From: Deltaproteobacteria bacterium
GTDB taxonomy: Bacteria > Desulfobacterota > DSM-4660 > Desulfatiglandales > HGW-15
DNA: 37,726 bases
Assembly: GCA_019313825.1 (NCBI GenBank)
Contig: JAFDAM010000014.1
Coordinates: 1 to 37,726 of the forward strand
Direction: 5' to 3'
Below, piece by piece: positions 1 through 7,873 of the stretch. How positions within the stretch are numbered: position 1 is the stretch's first letter; each line of letters begins with the position of its first letter. The translations under genes and the position numbers were made by a program. The notes under the pieces were generated by a model. It was not told where the DNA came from. It made no database searches and worked only from the letters and a program-made list of their open reading frames with translations.

Positions 1-105
1 CGCCCTACGGGCTCCCTCCGTCTCACCTGCTCCTGGAAGAAGCTAACTTTGAAGGTAATGGGAAACCGGGAATTTTAATTGTCGCTGAAGGGAAATAATA
101 GTTGA

Positions 106-309
106 CGCTGGTCAAAAAAGCTTGGAATCTGGCAAAGGGACCCAATAAACCACGAGAAATATTATATCGGCAGCGGAAAATCCTATTGCTTCCATAGACC
201 AGGATGCCCTTTTGCAGGGAAAATACTGCCCAAAAACATAGTGAGGTTTGAAAACCATCGAGAGGCCTATTGGGAAGGTTTCAGTCCCTGTAAGAGATGC
301 AGTCCATAA
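106..309 (+). pseudogene. 3' remnant of a nuclease-type protein with a C-terminal Ada-like zinc-binding domain
   Basis: The frame ending at the TAA at 307-309 reads KLGIWQ, then YYIGSGKSYCFHRPGC, then FSPCKRCSP. This is the four-cysteine Ada-type metal-binding module (HRPxC, then PCxxC) found at the C-terminus of bacterial thermonuclease (SNase-like) proteins, where it follows a 'RxxxLGIW' segment. The frame is closed upstream by a TGA at 103-105. The preceding bases continue the expected family pattern in another frame across a run of six A at 114-119, as a one-base deletion would produce. The N-terminal nuclease domain is not visible in this frame. It is probably a decayed or truncated gene whose 5' part lies outside or was lost. 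Family recognition is from motif memory. Confidence 0.6.
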
Positions 310-356
310 CCGTCTCGAATGCGGGGCCTTATTTAGTGTCTATACCCAAAACACCT

Positions 357-369
357 GTTTCTGGATGGA
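357..369. repeat. Short dispersed repeat GTTTCTGGATGGA (left copy)
   Basis: The 13-mer GTTTCTGGATGGA occurs here and in inverted orientation at 37618-37630. Both copies have TAGTGTC nearby, both lie just outside a coding region, and they sit at opposite ends of the window. Confidence 0.5.
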
Positions 370-371
370 TG

Positions 372-2129
372 CTATTTAAAAAGCACGGATCTTTTTATAA
401 CCGCCTTACTATAGGCGCCTATCATATCCCTGCGTGTAACGACACCCAACAAACGAGTCGGGTCATCCGGTGAGACGACAGGGAGGATGGAAAAGTCCTT
501 CCGGCTTATCTTCTCAAAGGCATCATAGAGATTGTCGTCACTTGATACTGTGACCACTTCCTCCGTAGCGAGGTCTTTTGCGACCACCAGATCCTTAAGG
601 TTCACATCAAAGATTATATCACGATAATCAAAAAATGAGATGATACCTGTAAGTGTACCCTCTTCGTTCACAACGGGAAAGCTGTTATGCTTGCTCAGGG
701 ACATCTTTTCAGCCAATCTGCCGAGGCTCAGGCTTTCCTCCATAGTCTCTACTTCGGGATTCATCACATCTCTTACATAAATGGACCTTAAGACATTGAC
801 CTCTTTTCCTGCCCTGATATTCACTCCCCTCCTTGCCAGTTTCAAGGTATAGATAGAGTCCTTGAACAGATGCCTGCTTGCCAGGGCGCTTATAATGCAG
901 GCGCTCATAAGGGGGAGAATTATCTTATAGTCACCGGTCATCTCAAAGAGGATCAGTATCGCGGTTAACGGTCCATGTGTGGTTCCGCTCACTACAGCCC
1001 CCATACCGACAATGCTGTATGCCCCTGGAGAGGCGGTCACGCCAGGGAAAAGGCTGTGGACTATTGTCCCGAAAAACCCTCCGGCCATACAGCCCAGAAA
1101 AAGCGAAGGCGCAAAAACACCGCCTGACCCCCCGGACCCTATGGTAATGGATGTGGCCATGATCTTAAACGCGATCAAGAAGAGCATTGTCCATAGGGAT
1201 AACTCCTGAATCAGGGCCAGATCCATCGCGGGATACCCTACACCCAGGATATGGGGATAAAGGATTCCCATGGCACCCAGTATCAAGCCCCCCGGGACAG
1301 CCTTGAGATATTCCGGGAATTTCAGGCCATTAAAAAAATCTTCAGTCCGATAAAGCAGCTTTGTAAAAGTGACTGCCACTAGGGCACAGAAAAAACCCAG
1401 GACAATATAGAGCGGCAGTTCCCATGCGCTGACCAGTTCATAGGCAGTGACGATAAATGCAGGAGTATCCCCTAATAAGTGGCGAGAGACAGCAGTGGCT
1501 ACAACGGCTGAAATGACAATCGGGCTAAACGTGGCAAGGCCGAAATCACCTAGGATTATCTCAAGGGCAAACATTGAACCGGCTATGGGTGCGTTGAAGG
1601 TAGCTGCGATACCCGCAGCAGCGCCACATCCCACAAGGGTCCTGATGCGATCAACAGAAACCCTGAACAGCTGCCCAATGGTCGATCCGATGGCAGAGCC
1701 TATCTGGACAATCGGCCCCTCCCTGCCAACAGAGCCACCAGCGCCTATGGAGATGGCGGAAGCCAGTGACTTCACAATAACGACCCGTTTCCTGATTATC
1801 CCGCTTCTGAGGACAACCGCCTCCATAACCTCCGGGACACCGTGCCCTTTGGCCTCCCGGGCGAGGAAATATACCAGGAGACCAACTACTAAACCACCAA
1901 GAGCCGGTACTGCCAGCCTGGCTTGCCATGGGACTCCCTGAATCAGTCTTAGCAGATTGCCTGATGCCCCGTAAGCGATAGATTGAAAGATATCTATAAG
2001 ATAGCGAAAACCTATCGCACCGAAACCTCCAACCAGTCCCACAATAGCCGCGAGTACGGCCATAATGGTATGTTCATTGGTTGTCAGCGATGCGGAGATT
2101 GAGTATTTTGGAGAAATGTGATGTTTCAC
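372..2129 (-). CDS. ClC-family chloride channel/transporter with C-terminal CBS pair
   Basis: Inner-membrane ClC protein moving chloride or another anion. The diagnostic selectivity motifs are present: GREGP at residues 135-139, with the gating glutamate E137, and GSGGSGGVFAP further on. Many hydrophobic segments fill roughly residues 20-420. Two CBS domains follow the last membrane helix, starting near VRDVMNPEVETM and ATEEVVTVSSDD. CBS pairs usually bind adenine nucleotides and regulate transport. The length of 585 residues fits ClC plus CBS proteins. In the FALEI segment, E190 aligns with E202 of E. coli ClC-ec1 and I191 takes the place of the internal proton glutamate E203, so the protein may be a channel or uncoupled carrier rather than a Cl-/H+ exchanger (inference). 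The start codon is GTG with a weak ribosome site, so the exact N-terminus is uncertain. It lies downstream of the tol-pal operon on the same strand. Confidence 0.93.
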   Translation of the reverse strand: MKHHISPKYSISASLTTNEHTIMAVLAAIVGLVGGFGAIGFRYLIDIFQSIAYGASGNLLRLIQGVPWQARLAVPALGGLVVGLLVYFLAREAKGHGVPEVMEAVVLRSGIIRKRVVIVKSLASAISIGAGGSVGREGPIVQIGSAIGSTIGQLFRVSVDRIRTLVGCGAAAGIAATFNAPIAGSMFALEIILGDFGLATFSPIVISAVVATAVSRHLLGDTPAFIVTAYELVSAWELPLYIVLGFFCALVAVTFTKLLYRTEDFFNGLKFPEYLKAVPGGLILGAMGILYPHILGVGYPAMDLALIQELSLWTMLFLIAFKIMATSITIGSGGSGGVFAPSLFLGCMAGGFFGTIVHSLFPGVTASPGAYSIVGMGAVVSGTTHGPLTAILILFEMTGDYKIILPLMSACIISALASRHLFKDSIYTLKLARRGVNIRAGKEVNVLRSIYVRDVMNPEVETMEESLSLGRLAEKMSLSKHNSFPVVNEEGTLTGIISFFDYRDIIFDVNLKDLVVAKDLATEEVVTVSSDDNLYDAFEKISRKDFSILPVVSPDDPTRLLGVVTRRDMIGAYSKAVIKRSVLFK

Positions 2130-2192
2130 TTGTATCAGGCGGGATATCTGGGATTGGTTTTACATAGATGCGTGTTGCACCTTATCCGGATA

Positions 2193-3113
2193 TTATTTTA
2201 TTGTCTTTAACTTTGTTTTCGCAAGCTTGGCTTCGCTGGATTTAGGGTATTGTTTGATGACCTTTTGTAAAAGCAACTTGGAACTGATCGTGTCATTGAT
2301 CTTTAAAAAGGCCACAGCCTGACGAAGCATCGCGTTAGGCACCTTGTTCCCCTTTGGGTACTTTTTTATGACCTCCTGGTAAGCCAGAATGGCCTGTTCA
2401 TACTGCTTCAGGGCCATTAAGCACTCCCCTATCCAGAACTGGCCGTTGTCCGCACGATCTGATTTTGGGTATTGATTCAAGAAACTTTTAAAGCCGTCGA
2501 CGGCCTGCTCGAATTGCCCTTCCCTGAAAAGTGCAAGAGAACGATCATATAACTCCAATTCTCTTGATTTTGTCTCTTCACCGGGAACCACATGGTCCGG
2601 TTCCGCGCCCTCTTGTTCGACCGCCTTTATATCTCCTTTCTGATCCTCCGCCATACCGGAAGGCTCAAGATCGAGGTATTCGTATTGTAGCTTGACCAGA
2701 ATCTCCAGTTCTTTCACCTTCGGGCCGAGCAGTGCCAGTTCAACCAGCTCCGCCCGAACGGCATCTTGATCCTTCAGATCTCTTTCAACCGTACGCTTGA
2801 TCAAATGCTCATTATCCTCAACACGCCCGGATATCCCCTGGATAGTATCCTTCAGTTGATCAAGCTCTACTCTCATTTCAGCCTGGTTTGAGCTGATGGA
2901 TTTAAAGTTGGTTGCGTCTATCTTTGAATCAATCGCTTCCTGCTTTGAATCAATCGATTCCTGAAGTTTCGTAACTCTATTGTTAAGAGATATAATCTGG
3001 TCGTTAAGATACGCAAACTCCTTATCGTAAACACAAGAAGCAAGGAAAAAAGCGGAAAAAATGATAACCCATCCTAATCTAAAAACGCTCTTTTTATTTC
3101 TACCATTATTCAT
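2193..3113 (-). CDS. cpoB: Tol-Pal system protein CpoB/YbgF, lipoprotein form
   Basis: Last gene of the tol-pal set. CpoB proteins coordinate Tol-Pal constriction of the outer membrane with peptidoglycan synthesis at division. The N-terminus has a hydrophobic signal ending in FLASC, a good lipobox, so this copy should be lipidated, unlike the soluble periplasmic E. coli protein. Residues about 35-130 form a polar, heptad-like coiled coil (trimerisation region in the family). The C-terminal third carries three TPR units, beginning near LYDRSLALFREG, GQFWIGECLMAL and NAMLRQAVAFLK. The length of 306 residues is usual. A 256-bp gap separates it from pal, so it may have a promoter or processing site of its own; I see no clear promoter there. 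Confidence 0.92.
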   Translation of the reverse strand: MNNGRNKKSVFRLGWVIIFSAFFLASCVYDKEFAYLNDQIISLNNRVTKLQESIDSKQEAIDSKIDATNFKSISSNQAEMRVELDQLKDTIQGISGRVEDNEHLIKRTVERDLKDQDAVRAELVELALLGPKVKELEILVKLQYEYLDLEPSGMAEDQKGDIKAVEQEGAEPDHVVPGEETKSRELELYDRSLALFREGQFEQAVDGFKSFLNQYPKSDRADNGQFWIGECLMALKQYEQAILAYQEVIKKYPKGNKVPNAMLRQAVAFLKINDTISSKLLLQKVIKQYPKSSEAKLAKTKLKTIK

Positions 3114-3369
3114 AATCTATCACATAAGATCGCCCCTATTCGGCTTAAGGGCAGATAGAACATATCTATTAATCCAGACCTTTCAACCCTCCCCTATCCT
3201 TCCGCCCTCATGTCCTTTCACCGCCTTTCAGGTGAAGCGCCATCCCATCGGATACGGCCTTTGTAAAATTATGACCAATGGAGAGGGTTGGCATACTTTC
3301 TCACCAGAGGGATCGCCCGGCTCAGGGGAATGAATGCATCCCAGAGGCAATACCCACTGTGTTCATAGA

Positions 3370-3963
3370 TCACTTAATCAGTTTAAACTCATCGCGTCTG
3401 TTTTTTGACCAGGCACTCTCGTCGTGACCATAAGCGGCAGGCTTCTCTTCCCCATAGCTCCTGGTTGTGAGCCTGTTGCCGGATATACCAAGGGCCTGTA
3501 GGAATTTCTTGGCAGCATTGGCTCTTCTCTCACCAAGCGCCAGGTTATACTCATTGGTGCCCCTCTCATCACAATGACCCTCTATCCGAACAGAATACCG
3601 GCCATTTTTCTTAAGCCAGTTCGCTTTTTTTGTGAGGACATCCTGCGCCTTCGGTTTCAATTCTGATCTGTCATAATCAAAGTAGATATTTCCCGATTCA
3701 AACGTCTGGATCTCTTTCTTGAGCTTTGCCTGTGCGGCCGCTTTTGCCGCTTCTCTCGCCCTTCTATCAGCATCAGCATCACTTACTTTTTCCTCTATCC
3801 CCGGTTTAGCGGAAGGGGTGGCAGGGGCGGCAGGGGCGGCAGGGGCAGTGATACCTTCCTCTCCTGCAATCTGTTTCTTTGCACATGAAGTCATCAGAAA
3901 AAGCACTGAACAGGTAAAGGCCACAGCTATTAAGATAGTCATAATTTTTTTTCTCATGCCCAT
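3370..3963 (-). CDS. pal: Peptidoglycan-associated lipoprotein Pal
   Basis: Outer-membrane lipoprotein that binds meso-diaminopimelate of peptidoglycan through an OmpA-like domain and connects to TolB and TolA. The signal peptide ends in the lipobox LMTSC. An Ala/Pro-rich linker encoded by short GC-rich repeats (about 3820-3850) follows, then a charged helix, then the OmpA_C domain with NIYFDYDRSELK, IEGHCDERGTNEYN and the ANAAKKFL helix. These contain the conserved TD/RG-type peptidoglycan-binding region. The 197-residue length is normal once the linker is counted. The start is supported by AGGAGG five bases upstream of the ATG. Confidence 0.97.
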   Translation of the reverse strand: MGMRKKIMTILIAVAFTCSVLFLMTSCAKKQIAGEEGITAPAAPAAPATPSAKPGIEEKVSDADADRRAREAAKAAAQAKLKKEIQTFESGNIYFDYDRSELKPKAQDVLTKKANWLKKNGRYSVRIEGHCDERGTNEYNLALGERRANAAKKFLQALGISGNRLTTRSYGEEKPAAYGHDESAWSKNRRDEFKLIK

Positions 3964-4191
3964 TTTACCTCCTGATATTATAAGTTTATTTTAAATTAAA
4001 ATTTATAGAGTTTACGGTTAAACAGCAATCGCCATACTTTTACCATCTTATAATTAATATTTCAAGAATTTAGATATCTTTAAAGCAATTTTTTTTCAGT
4101 CTTCATAAAGTGACTTAATGTCCCAACAATTGGTAAAGCTTAAAAGTGTGTACATTATCAGTTTCATGAGGAAATGATTATTTTTAAATAA

Positions 4192-5535
4192 TTAATATGA
4201 CGACCAGGAGGGAGAAGTCTGTTCTCCCTTTGAGAAAGTTATCCTTCTCTGATTTTGTCCGTTCGCGTTCATGATATACAGGTGGTATCCGCCTGCCCTG
4301 TTTGAACTGAAAACGATATACCTTCCATCAGGAGACCAGCAGGGATCTTCGTTTTTACCCTGATCTTCGGTAAGTCTCCTCAGATTGCTTCCATCAGGAT
4401 TTATTGTGGAGATATCCACGCGGTTACCGCTCATCTGTGAAAAGGCGATTCGATTCATTTTGGACCAGGCAGGAGATGTGTTGTATTTCCCCTCAAAAGT
4501 CAGCCTCTCTTCCCTTTTCAGGTTCAGATCCCTGATATAGATCTGGGGCAATCCCGATCTGTCAGAGACAAACGCGATTTTGGTGCCATCCGGAGAATAA
4601 GAGGGTGAAACATCTATCCCCCAGTGATTTGTGAACTGTTCGATTATTTTTCCTTCCAGATCAACCGAGTATATATCGGGATTGCCTCGATAGCTGAGAG
4701 TTAAAGCCAGCTTCTTGCCGTCAGAGGCCCAGCATGCCCCGATATTCAGTCCCTTTCTGCCCGAAATCCTCTTGACCCCGCCCCTGGAGAACTCTTTTAA
4801 ATAGAGCATCGGTCCCCCGTCCTTATAGGAATTATAGAGAATCTTATCCCCCAGGGGAGACCATCTAGGGAACATGGCAATACTTCGGTCAGAGGTGATC
4901 TGCTTGACATTATGACCGTCATAGTCGCAGATATAGATCTCTTTATTACCGGTAGATGTGCCGACAAAGGCCAGCCTGGTAAGAAAGATCCCTTGATGAC
5001 CTGTTAAGGCCATAATAATCTCATTTCCTATTCTATGCATAAGAGACCTGTAGGTCTCTATCTTGCCCAGGACCCTTCTACCTATTATCAGACGACCCCG
5101 GAAGACATCGTACAGCCTCATCTCCACCTCAACACTCCGGCCAATACATGTGTATCCACATTTCAAAAGGAGGTCCGCACCGATAACCGACCAGTTCTTG
5201 AAACGGATATTTTGAGCGGTCAGAAAGGGCCCGTCCTCATCCAGGAATGCCTCTTTATCCATCGTAGTGAAAAAGCCGCTGAGATCAAGGTCATTGGATA
5301 TTACCTTGGGCATTGCCGCGGACAACTCCGGGTGTTCTTTATTGGCAGAAAAATTCTTGAAATCCGGAATAGCGATATTGATCTTCTGGATGGAAGGTGC
5401 ATTGATGTCGATATAGATCTTGCCGAATCCCTGTTTCGGCAAGATAACCTGAATTATTAACAGAAACCCGGTCCAGCAGATTAGATTAATGACCTTCCAG
5501 GTCTTTGAGGTTGAACTTGATCTCGAATTCATCAT
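4192..5535 (-). CDS. tolB: Tol-Pal system translocation protein TolB
   Basis: Periplasmic TolB, the partner of Pal and TolA. Residues about 15-37 form a signal-like hydrophobic stretch. An N-terminal alpha/beta domain (about 40-180) precedes a beta-propeller built of WD40-like PD40 repeats. The repeats are seen as recurring W-S-P-x-G/D-x-K/R-I motifs, e.g. PRWSPLGDKILYN, PSYSPDGTKIAFVSD and PCWSPDGRYIVFSSN. The length of 447 residues is typical. Its first 50 bases lie inside the end of the upstream tolA/tonB gene in another frame, an unusually long overlap that suggests translational coupling if the first ATG is used. A later non-ATG start cannot be excluded. Confidence 0.95.
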   Translation of the reverse strand: MMNSRSSSTSKTWKVINLICWTGFLLIIQVILPKQGFGKIYIDINAPSIQKINIAIPDFKNFSANKEHPELSAAMPKVISNDLDLSGFFTTMDKEAFLDEDGPFLTAQNIRFKNWSVIGADLLLKCGYTCIGRSVEVEMRLYDVFRGRLIIGRRVLGKIETYRSLMHRIGNEIIMALTGHQGIFLTRLAFVGTSTGNKEIYICDYDGHNVKQITSDRSIAMFPRWSPLGDKILYNSYKDGGPMLYLKEFSRGGVKRISGRKGLNIGACWASDGKKLALTLSYRGNPDIYSVDLEGKIIEQFTNHWGIDVSPSYSPDGTKIAFVSDRSGLPQIYIRDLNLKREERLTFEGKYNTSPAWSKMNRIAFSQMSGNRVDISTINPDGSNLRRLTEDQGKNEDPCWSPDGRYIVFSSNRAGGYHLYIMNANGQNQRRITFSKGEQTSPSWSSY

Positions 5536-6298
5536 AGCTTCTTTTGTAGCCTTCTGGGAAAGGTGGTAAAGGATCAGACTTCTCTATCGCCTTTAAGACA
5601 GATTGGTCAAAAACAGTATCATTAGAACGCTTTTTAAACCTGCACTTCAAGATTGTTCCGTCATTTTTTGCTGTCACAACCACGATCGCTTCGGGAGTTT
5701 TCGTGTCCTGCACAGCGACGGGATAGGACCAGTTGCTTTTTATCCAGCTTTCCACCTCTATCTGGTAGATCCGCATGGGGATCCCGATAAGGGACCTCCC
5801 TCCTTTGGAGCCTGTTCCGGAGCTCCCGCTAACTTTGCTTTCCAGTCTTGAGATGGCCTTATCAATATGGTTCTCGCCGGATTGAACCTTTTTTTCTATC
5901 TTGGATATGGCCTGGTCAATCAATTGAGCAGAAGAGACCTTTGGTTTTTTGATCGAAGAACTCTTCTTTTTAACTGTCCTTTTGGCAATAACAAGCGGCT
6001 TTTTCACATCTTTCCGGCCCGGGATTCGCCTGGCCTGAGAATCCCTCTTGGCGATAGTCTTTACATTATTGGTCCTTGCGGTCGTGACACCCTGCTGTTT
6101 CAGATCTCCCGCAGTAGGCATATCCACGAGATTGACCTCATACACAACGCCCTTAATATACCGGGTGGGCATGGTTCCGGGAACAAAAAGGATGATAATA
6201 AAGACGGCAAGATGAAAAACAACGGAGAGTATAAACATGGACTTCCATCTTATCCCCAACAAATTATCAGAGTTCCCTATGACCAGTGTTGCTGCCAT
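5486..6298 (-). CDS. tolA: TolA/TonB-family energy transducer
   Basis: Inner-membrane protein with a short cytoplasmic N-terminus, one membrane anchor (about residues 18-40, MFILSVVFHLAVFIIILFV), a Lys/Ser-rich periplasmic stalk, and a C-terminal TonB/TolA domain. The C-terminal domain (about 170-265) shows the family pattern IYQIEVESWIKSNWSYP, then IVVVTAKNDGTI, then FDQSVLKAIEKSDPLPPFP. Its position between tolR and tolB identifies it as the TolA role, although the C-terminal domain reads like the TonB family. It should pass proton-motive force from TolQR to TolB and Pal. At 270 residues it is shorter than E. coli TolA because the stalk is short, as is usual outside enterobacteria. There is no strong ribosome site before the ATG. 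Confidence 0.9.
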   Translation of the reverse strand: MAATLVIGNSDNLLGIRWKSMFILSVVFHLAVFIIILFVPGTMPTRYIKGVVYEVNLVDMPTAGDLKQQGVTTARTNNVKTIAKRDSQARRIPGRKDVKKPLVIAKRTVKKKSSSIKKPKVSSAQLIDQAISKIEKKVQSGENHIDKAISRLESKVSGSSGTGSKGGRSLIGIPMRIYQIEVESWIKSNWSYPVAVQDTKTPEAIVVVTAKNDGTILKCRFKKRSNDTVFDQSVLKAIEKSDPLPPFPEGYKRSYDEFEIKFNLKDLEGH

Positions 6299-6403
6299 AA
6301 TATAAGCACCTAAAGCGAGCTAAAAGCCTGAAGAGCCAAAAGTTAATGTGGAACAGCATGGATTATGAGTCTTTTTCAGCCCTTAACTTTGGACACTTCT
6401 TTC

Positions 6404-6811
6404 TTAATCGACCGGCTCGGTGATCATACCCAACTTATCGATCCCGGCCCTTTTGACTCTGGCAATCACCTTGATTACAAAACCATACGGGACCTCTCTG
6501 TCTGCCTTTAAAAGGACTTCTTTATCCCTTCGGTATTTAAAGATACTTTTCAGCTTTGTCTCCAGGTCTTCCAGCCTCATACTGTGCTTTTCCAAAAAGA
6601 TCTCCCTTTTCTTATTCACAGTTAAGATCAGGGGGTCTTCCCGGGTCTTGATACTCTTGGTCGTGGTCTGGGGGAGGTTGACTTCCACGCCCTGCATCAT
6701 CATGGGAGCCGTCACCATAAAGATGATCAATAACACGAGCATCACATCCACAAAAGGAGTGACATTGATGTCCGACATAAATCGTTTGTTGTTGTCCCGG
6801 CCATTTATCAT
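6404..6811 (-). CDS. tolR: Biopolymer transport protein TolR/ExbD
   Basis: Single-span inner-membrane protein of the TolQR proton motor. The N-terminus reads MSDINVTPFVDVMLVLLIIFMV, the TolR/ExbD signature. It includes the membrane aspartate, in the stretch FVDVMLV, that conducts protons. A periplasmic dimerisation domain follows, with LILTVNKKREIFL and LLKADREVPYG. The 135-residue length is standard. A GAGGTG ribosome site lies just upstream, in the 25-bp gap after tolQ. It co-occurs with tolQ, tolA, tolB and pal in the canonical order. Confidence 0.95.
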   Translation of the reverse strand: MINGRDNNKRFMSDINVTPFVDVMLVLLIIFMVTAPMMMQGVEVNLPQTTTKSIKTREDPLILTVNKKREIFLEKHSMRLEDLETKLKSIFKYRRDKEVLLKADREVPYGFVIKVIARVKRAGIDKLGMITEPVD

Positions 6812-6836
6812 CAGATTTTTTCACCTCAGTAAGAAT

Positions 6837-7601
6837 TCAGCCCTCTTTCCCAAGCATGCTTTTTTTAATGACCTGTCTCTCTACCATGGCTAAAAAATCC
6901 GCTCTAAATGTGTCCATTTCGGCCCTCATTTCCATTGCCCTGTTATTAAAATAGTTAAATGCCACCACAGCCGGAATAGCCGCGGCCAAGCCGGCCGCCG
7001 TTGCGATAAGCGCCTCTGAGATCCCAGGGGCGACAACTGCCAGACTGGCCGAACCCTTCAAGCCTATTCCCCTGAAAGCTTCCATGATCCCCCAGACTGT
7101 GCCGAAAAGACCTATAAAAGGCGCGGTATTACCCGTTGTGGCCAGAAAGGATAACGCCTGTTCCAATTTACTGCTCTGACGGAGTGTCGTCCTTTTCAGA
7201 GACCTTTCCACATAATCAGATAAGCCGTTTATTGTCGGATCCGTATCTGATGAAGAGGTAGAGGCCTGGATCTTTTGCATTCGCAGGAGTTCAGAATAGC
7301 CGGATCTGAAAAGCTGGGCAACAGGGCTGAATATCAGTTCATTACATTCTTTGTAAATTCGGGCAAATTCCCTGGTCTCCCAGAAAAGGTCAAGGAAATA
7401 AGCTGTTTCCTGTTTTGCCTGCCGGAACAGCTTCCATTTCGTAAAGATAATTGCCCATGATATGATGGAAAAAAGGGCCAGAATCAGGAGCACAAACTTA
7501 ACCGTCAGGCTGGCATTAAGAACCATATGCATGATATCACTTCCAAAGACTGTACCCACAGAGGCGATATTCGGGAGAGAGATCATAGTTATCGCGGTCA
7601 T
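6837..7601 (-). CDS. tolQ: Tol-Pal motor subunit TolQ (MotA/TolQ/ExbB family)
   Basis: Inner-membrane proton-channel subunit that works with TolR. It has an N-terminal membrane segment (about residues 35-55), a cytoplasmic loop, and two more membrane segments. The MotA_ExbB domain includes FLATTGNTAPFIGLFGTVWGIMEAF and GISEALIATAAGLAAAIPAVVAFNYF, both highly characteristic. The 254-residue length is close to the usual ~230. It is first in the tol-pal run, preceded by AAAGGA a few bases before the ATG. It is separated from the hem genes by 272 bp. Confidence 0.95.
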   Translation of the reverse strand: MTAITMISLPNIASVGTVFGSDIMHMVLNASLTVKFVLLILALFSIISWAIIFTKWKLFRQAKQETAYFLDLFWETREFARIYKECNELIFSPVAQLFRSGYSELLRMQKIQASTSSSDTDPTINGLSDYVERSLKRTTLRQSSKLEQALSFLATTGNTAPFIGLFGTVWGIMEAFRGIGLKGSASLAVVAPGISEALIATAAGLAAAIPAVVAFNYFNNRAMEMRAEMDTFRADFLAMVERQVIKKSMLGKEG

Positions 7602-7695
7602 TGTAATATCCTTTAGTATTAATATGAATCCCTGTTATTCTGTTAACATGATATATTTCTACAATTTAGAGAGCCCGGCTTGCAAGCATTATTTG

Positions 7696-7797
7696 TTAAA
7701 TCAACGCACAGCTTAAACTTTTTTGATCTTTATTAATTCGGGATAATGAGTATGGCGAATCATCACCGTAGTTCTTATAATCGATGACATCAGCCAT
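7696..7797 (-). pseudogene. N-terminal remnant resembling an AIM24-family (TIGR00266) protein
   Basis: A GGAGGAATCAGGA ribosome site precedes an ATG and a reading frame beginning MADVIDYKNYGDD. This matches the start of AIM24/TIGR00266 proteins as I remember them (typically MA-x-IDY-x-I-x-GDDMQ). After GDD the match stops, and the frame ends 20 residues later without the family's EAGAMM segment. It looks like the first exon-sized piece of a gene whose body was deleted. The alternative is a free-standing 33-residue peptide; the good ribosome site does not separate the two. Confidence 0.4.
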
Positions 7798-7873
7798 TCC
7801 TGATTCCTCCGTGTTGGGTCTCTATTATCAAGCTGCGCCTTTTATCATGGATTCGACCAGAGTCTTTCCAGAA

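Noticed and set aside
3820-3850. Short GC-rich tandem repeat
   Set aside because: It simply encodes the Ala/Pro linker of Pal.
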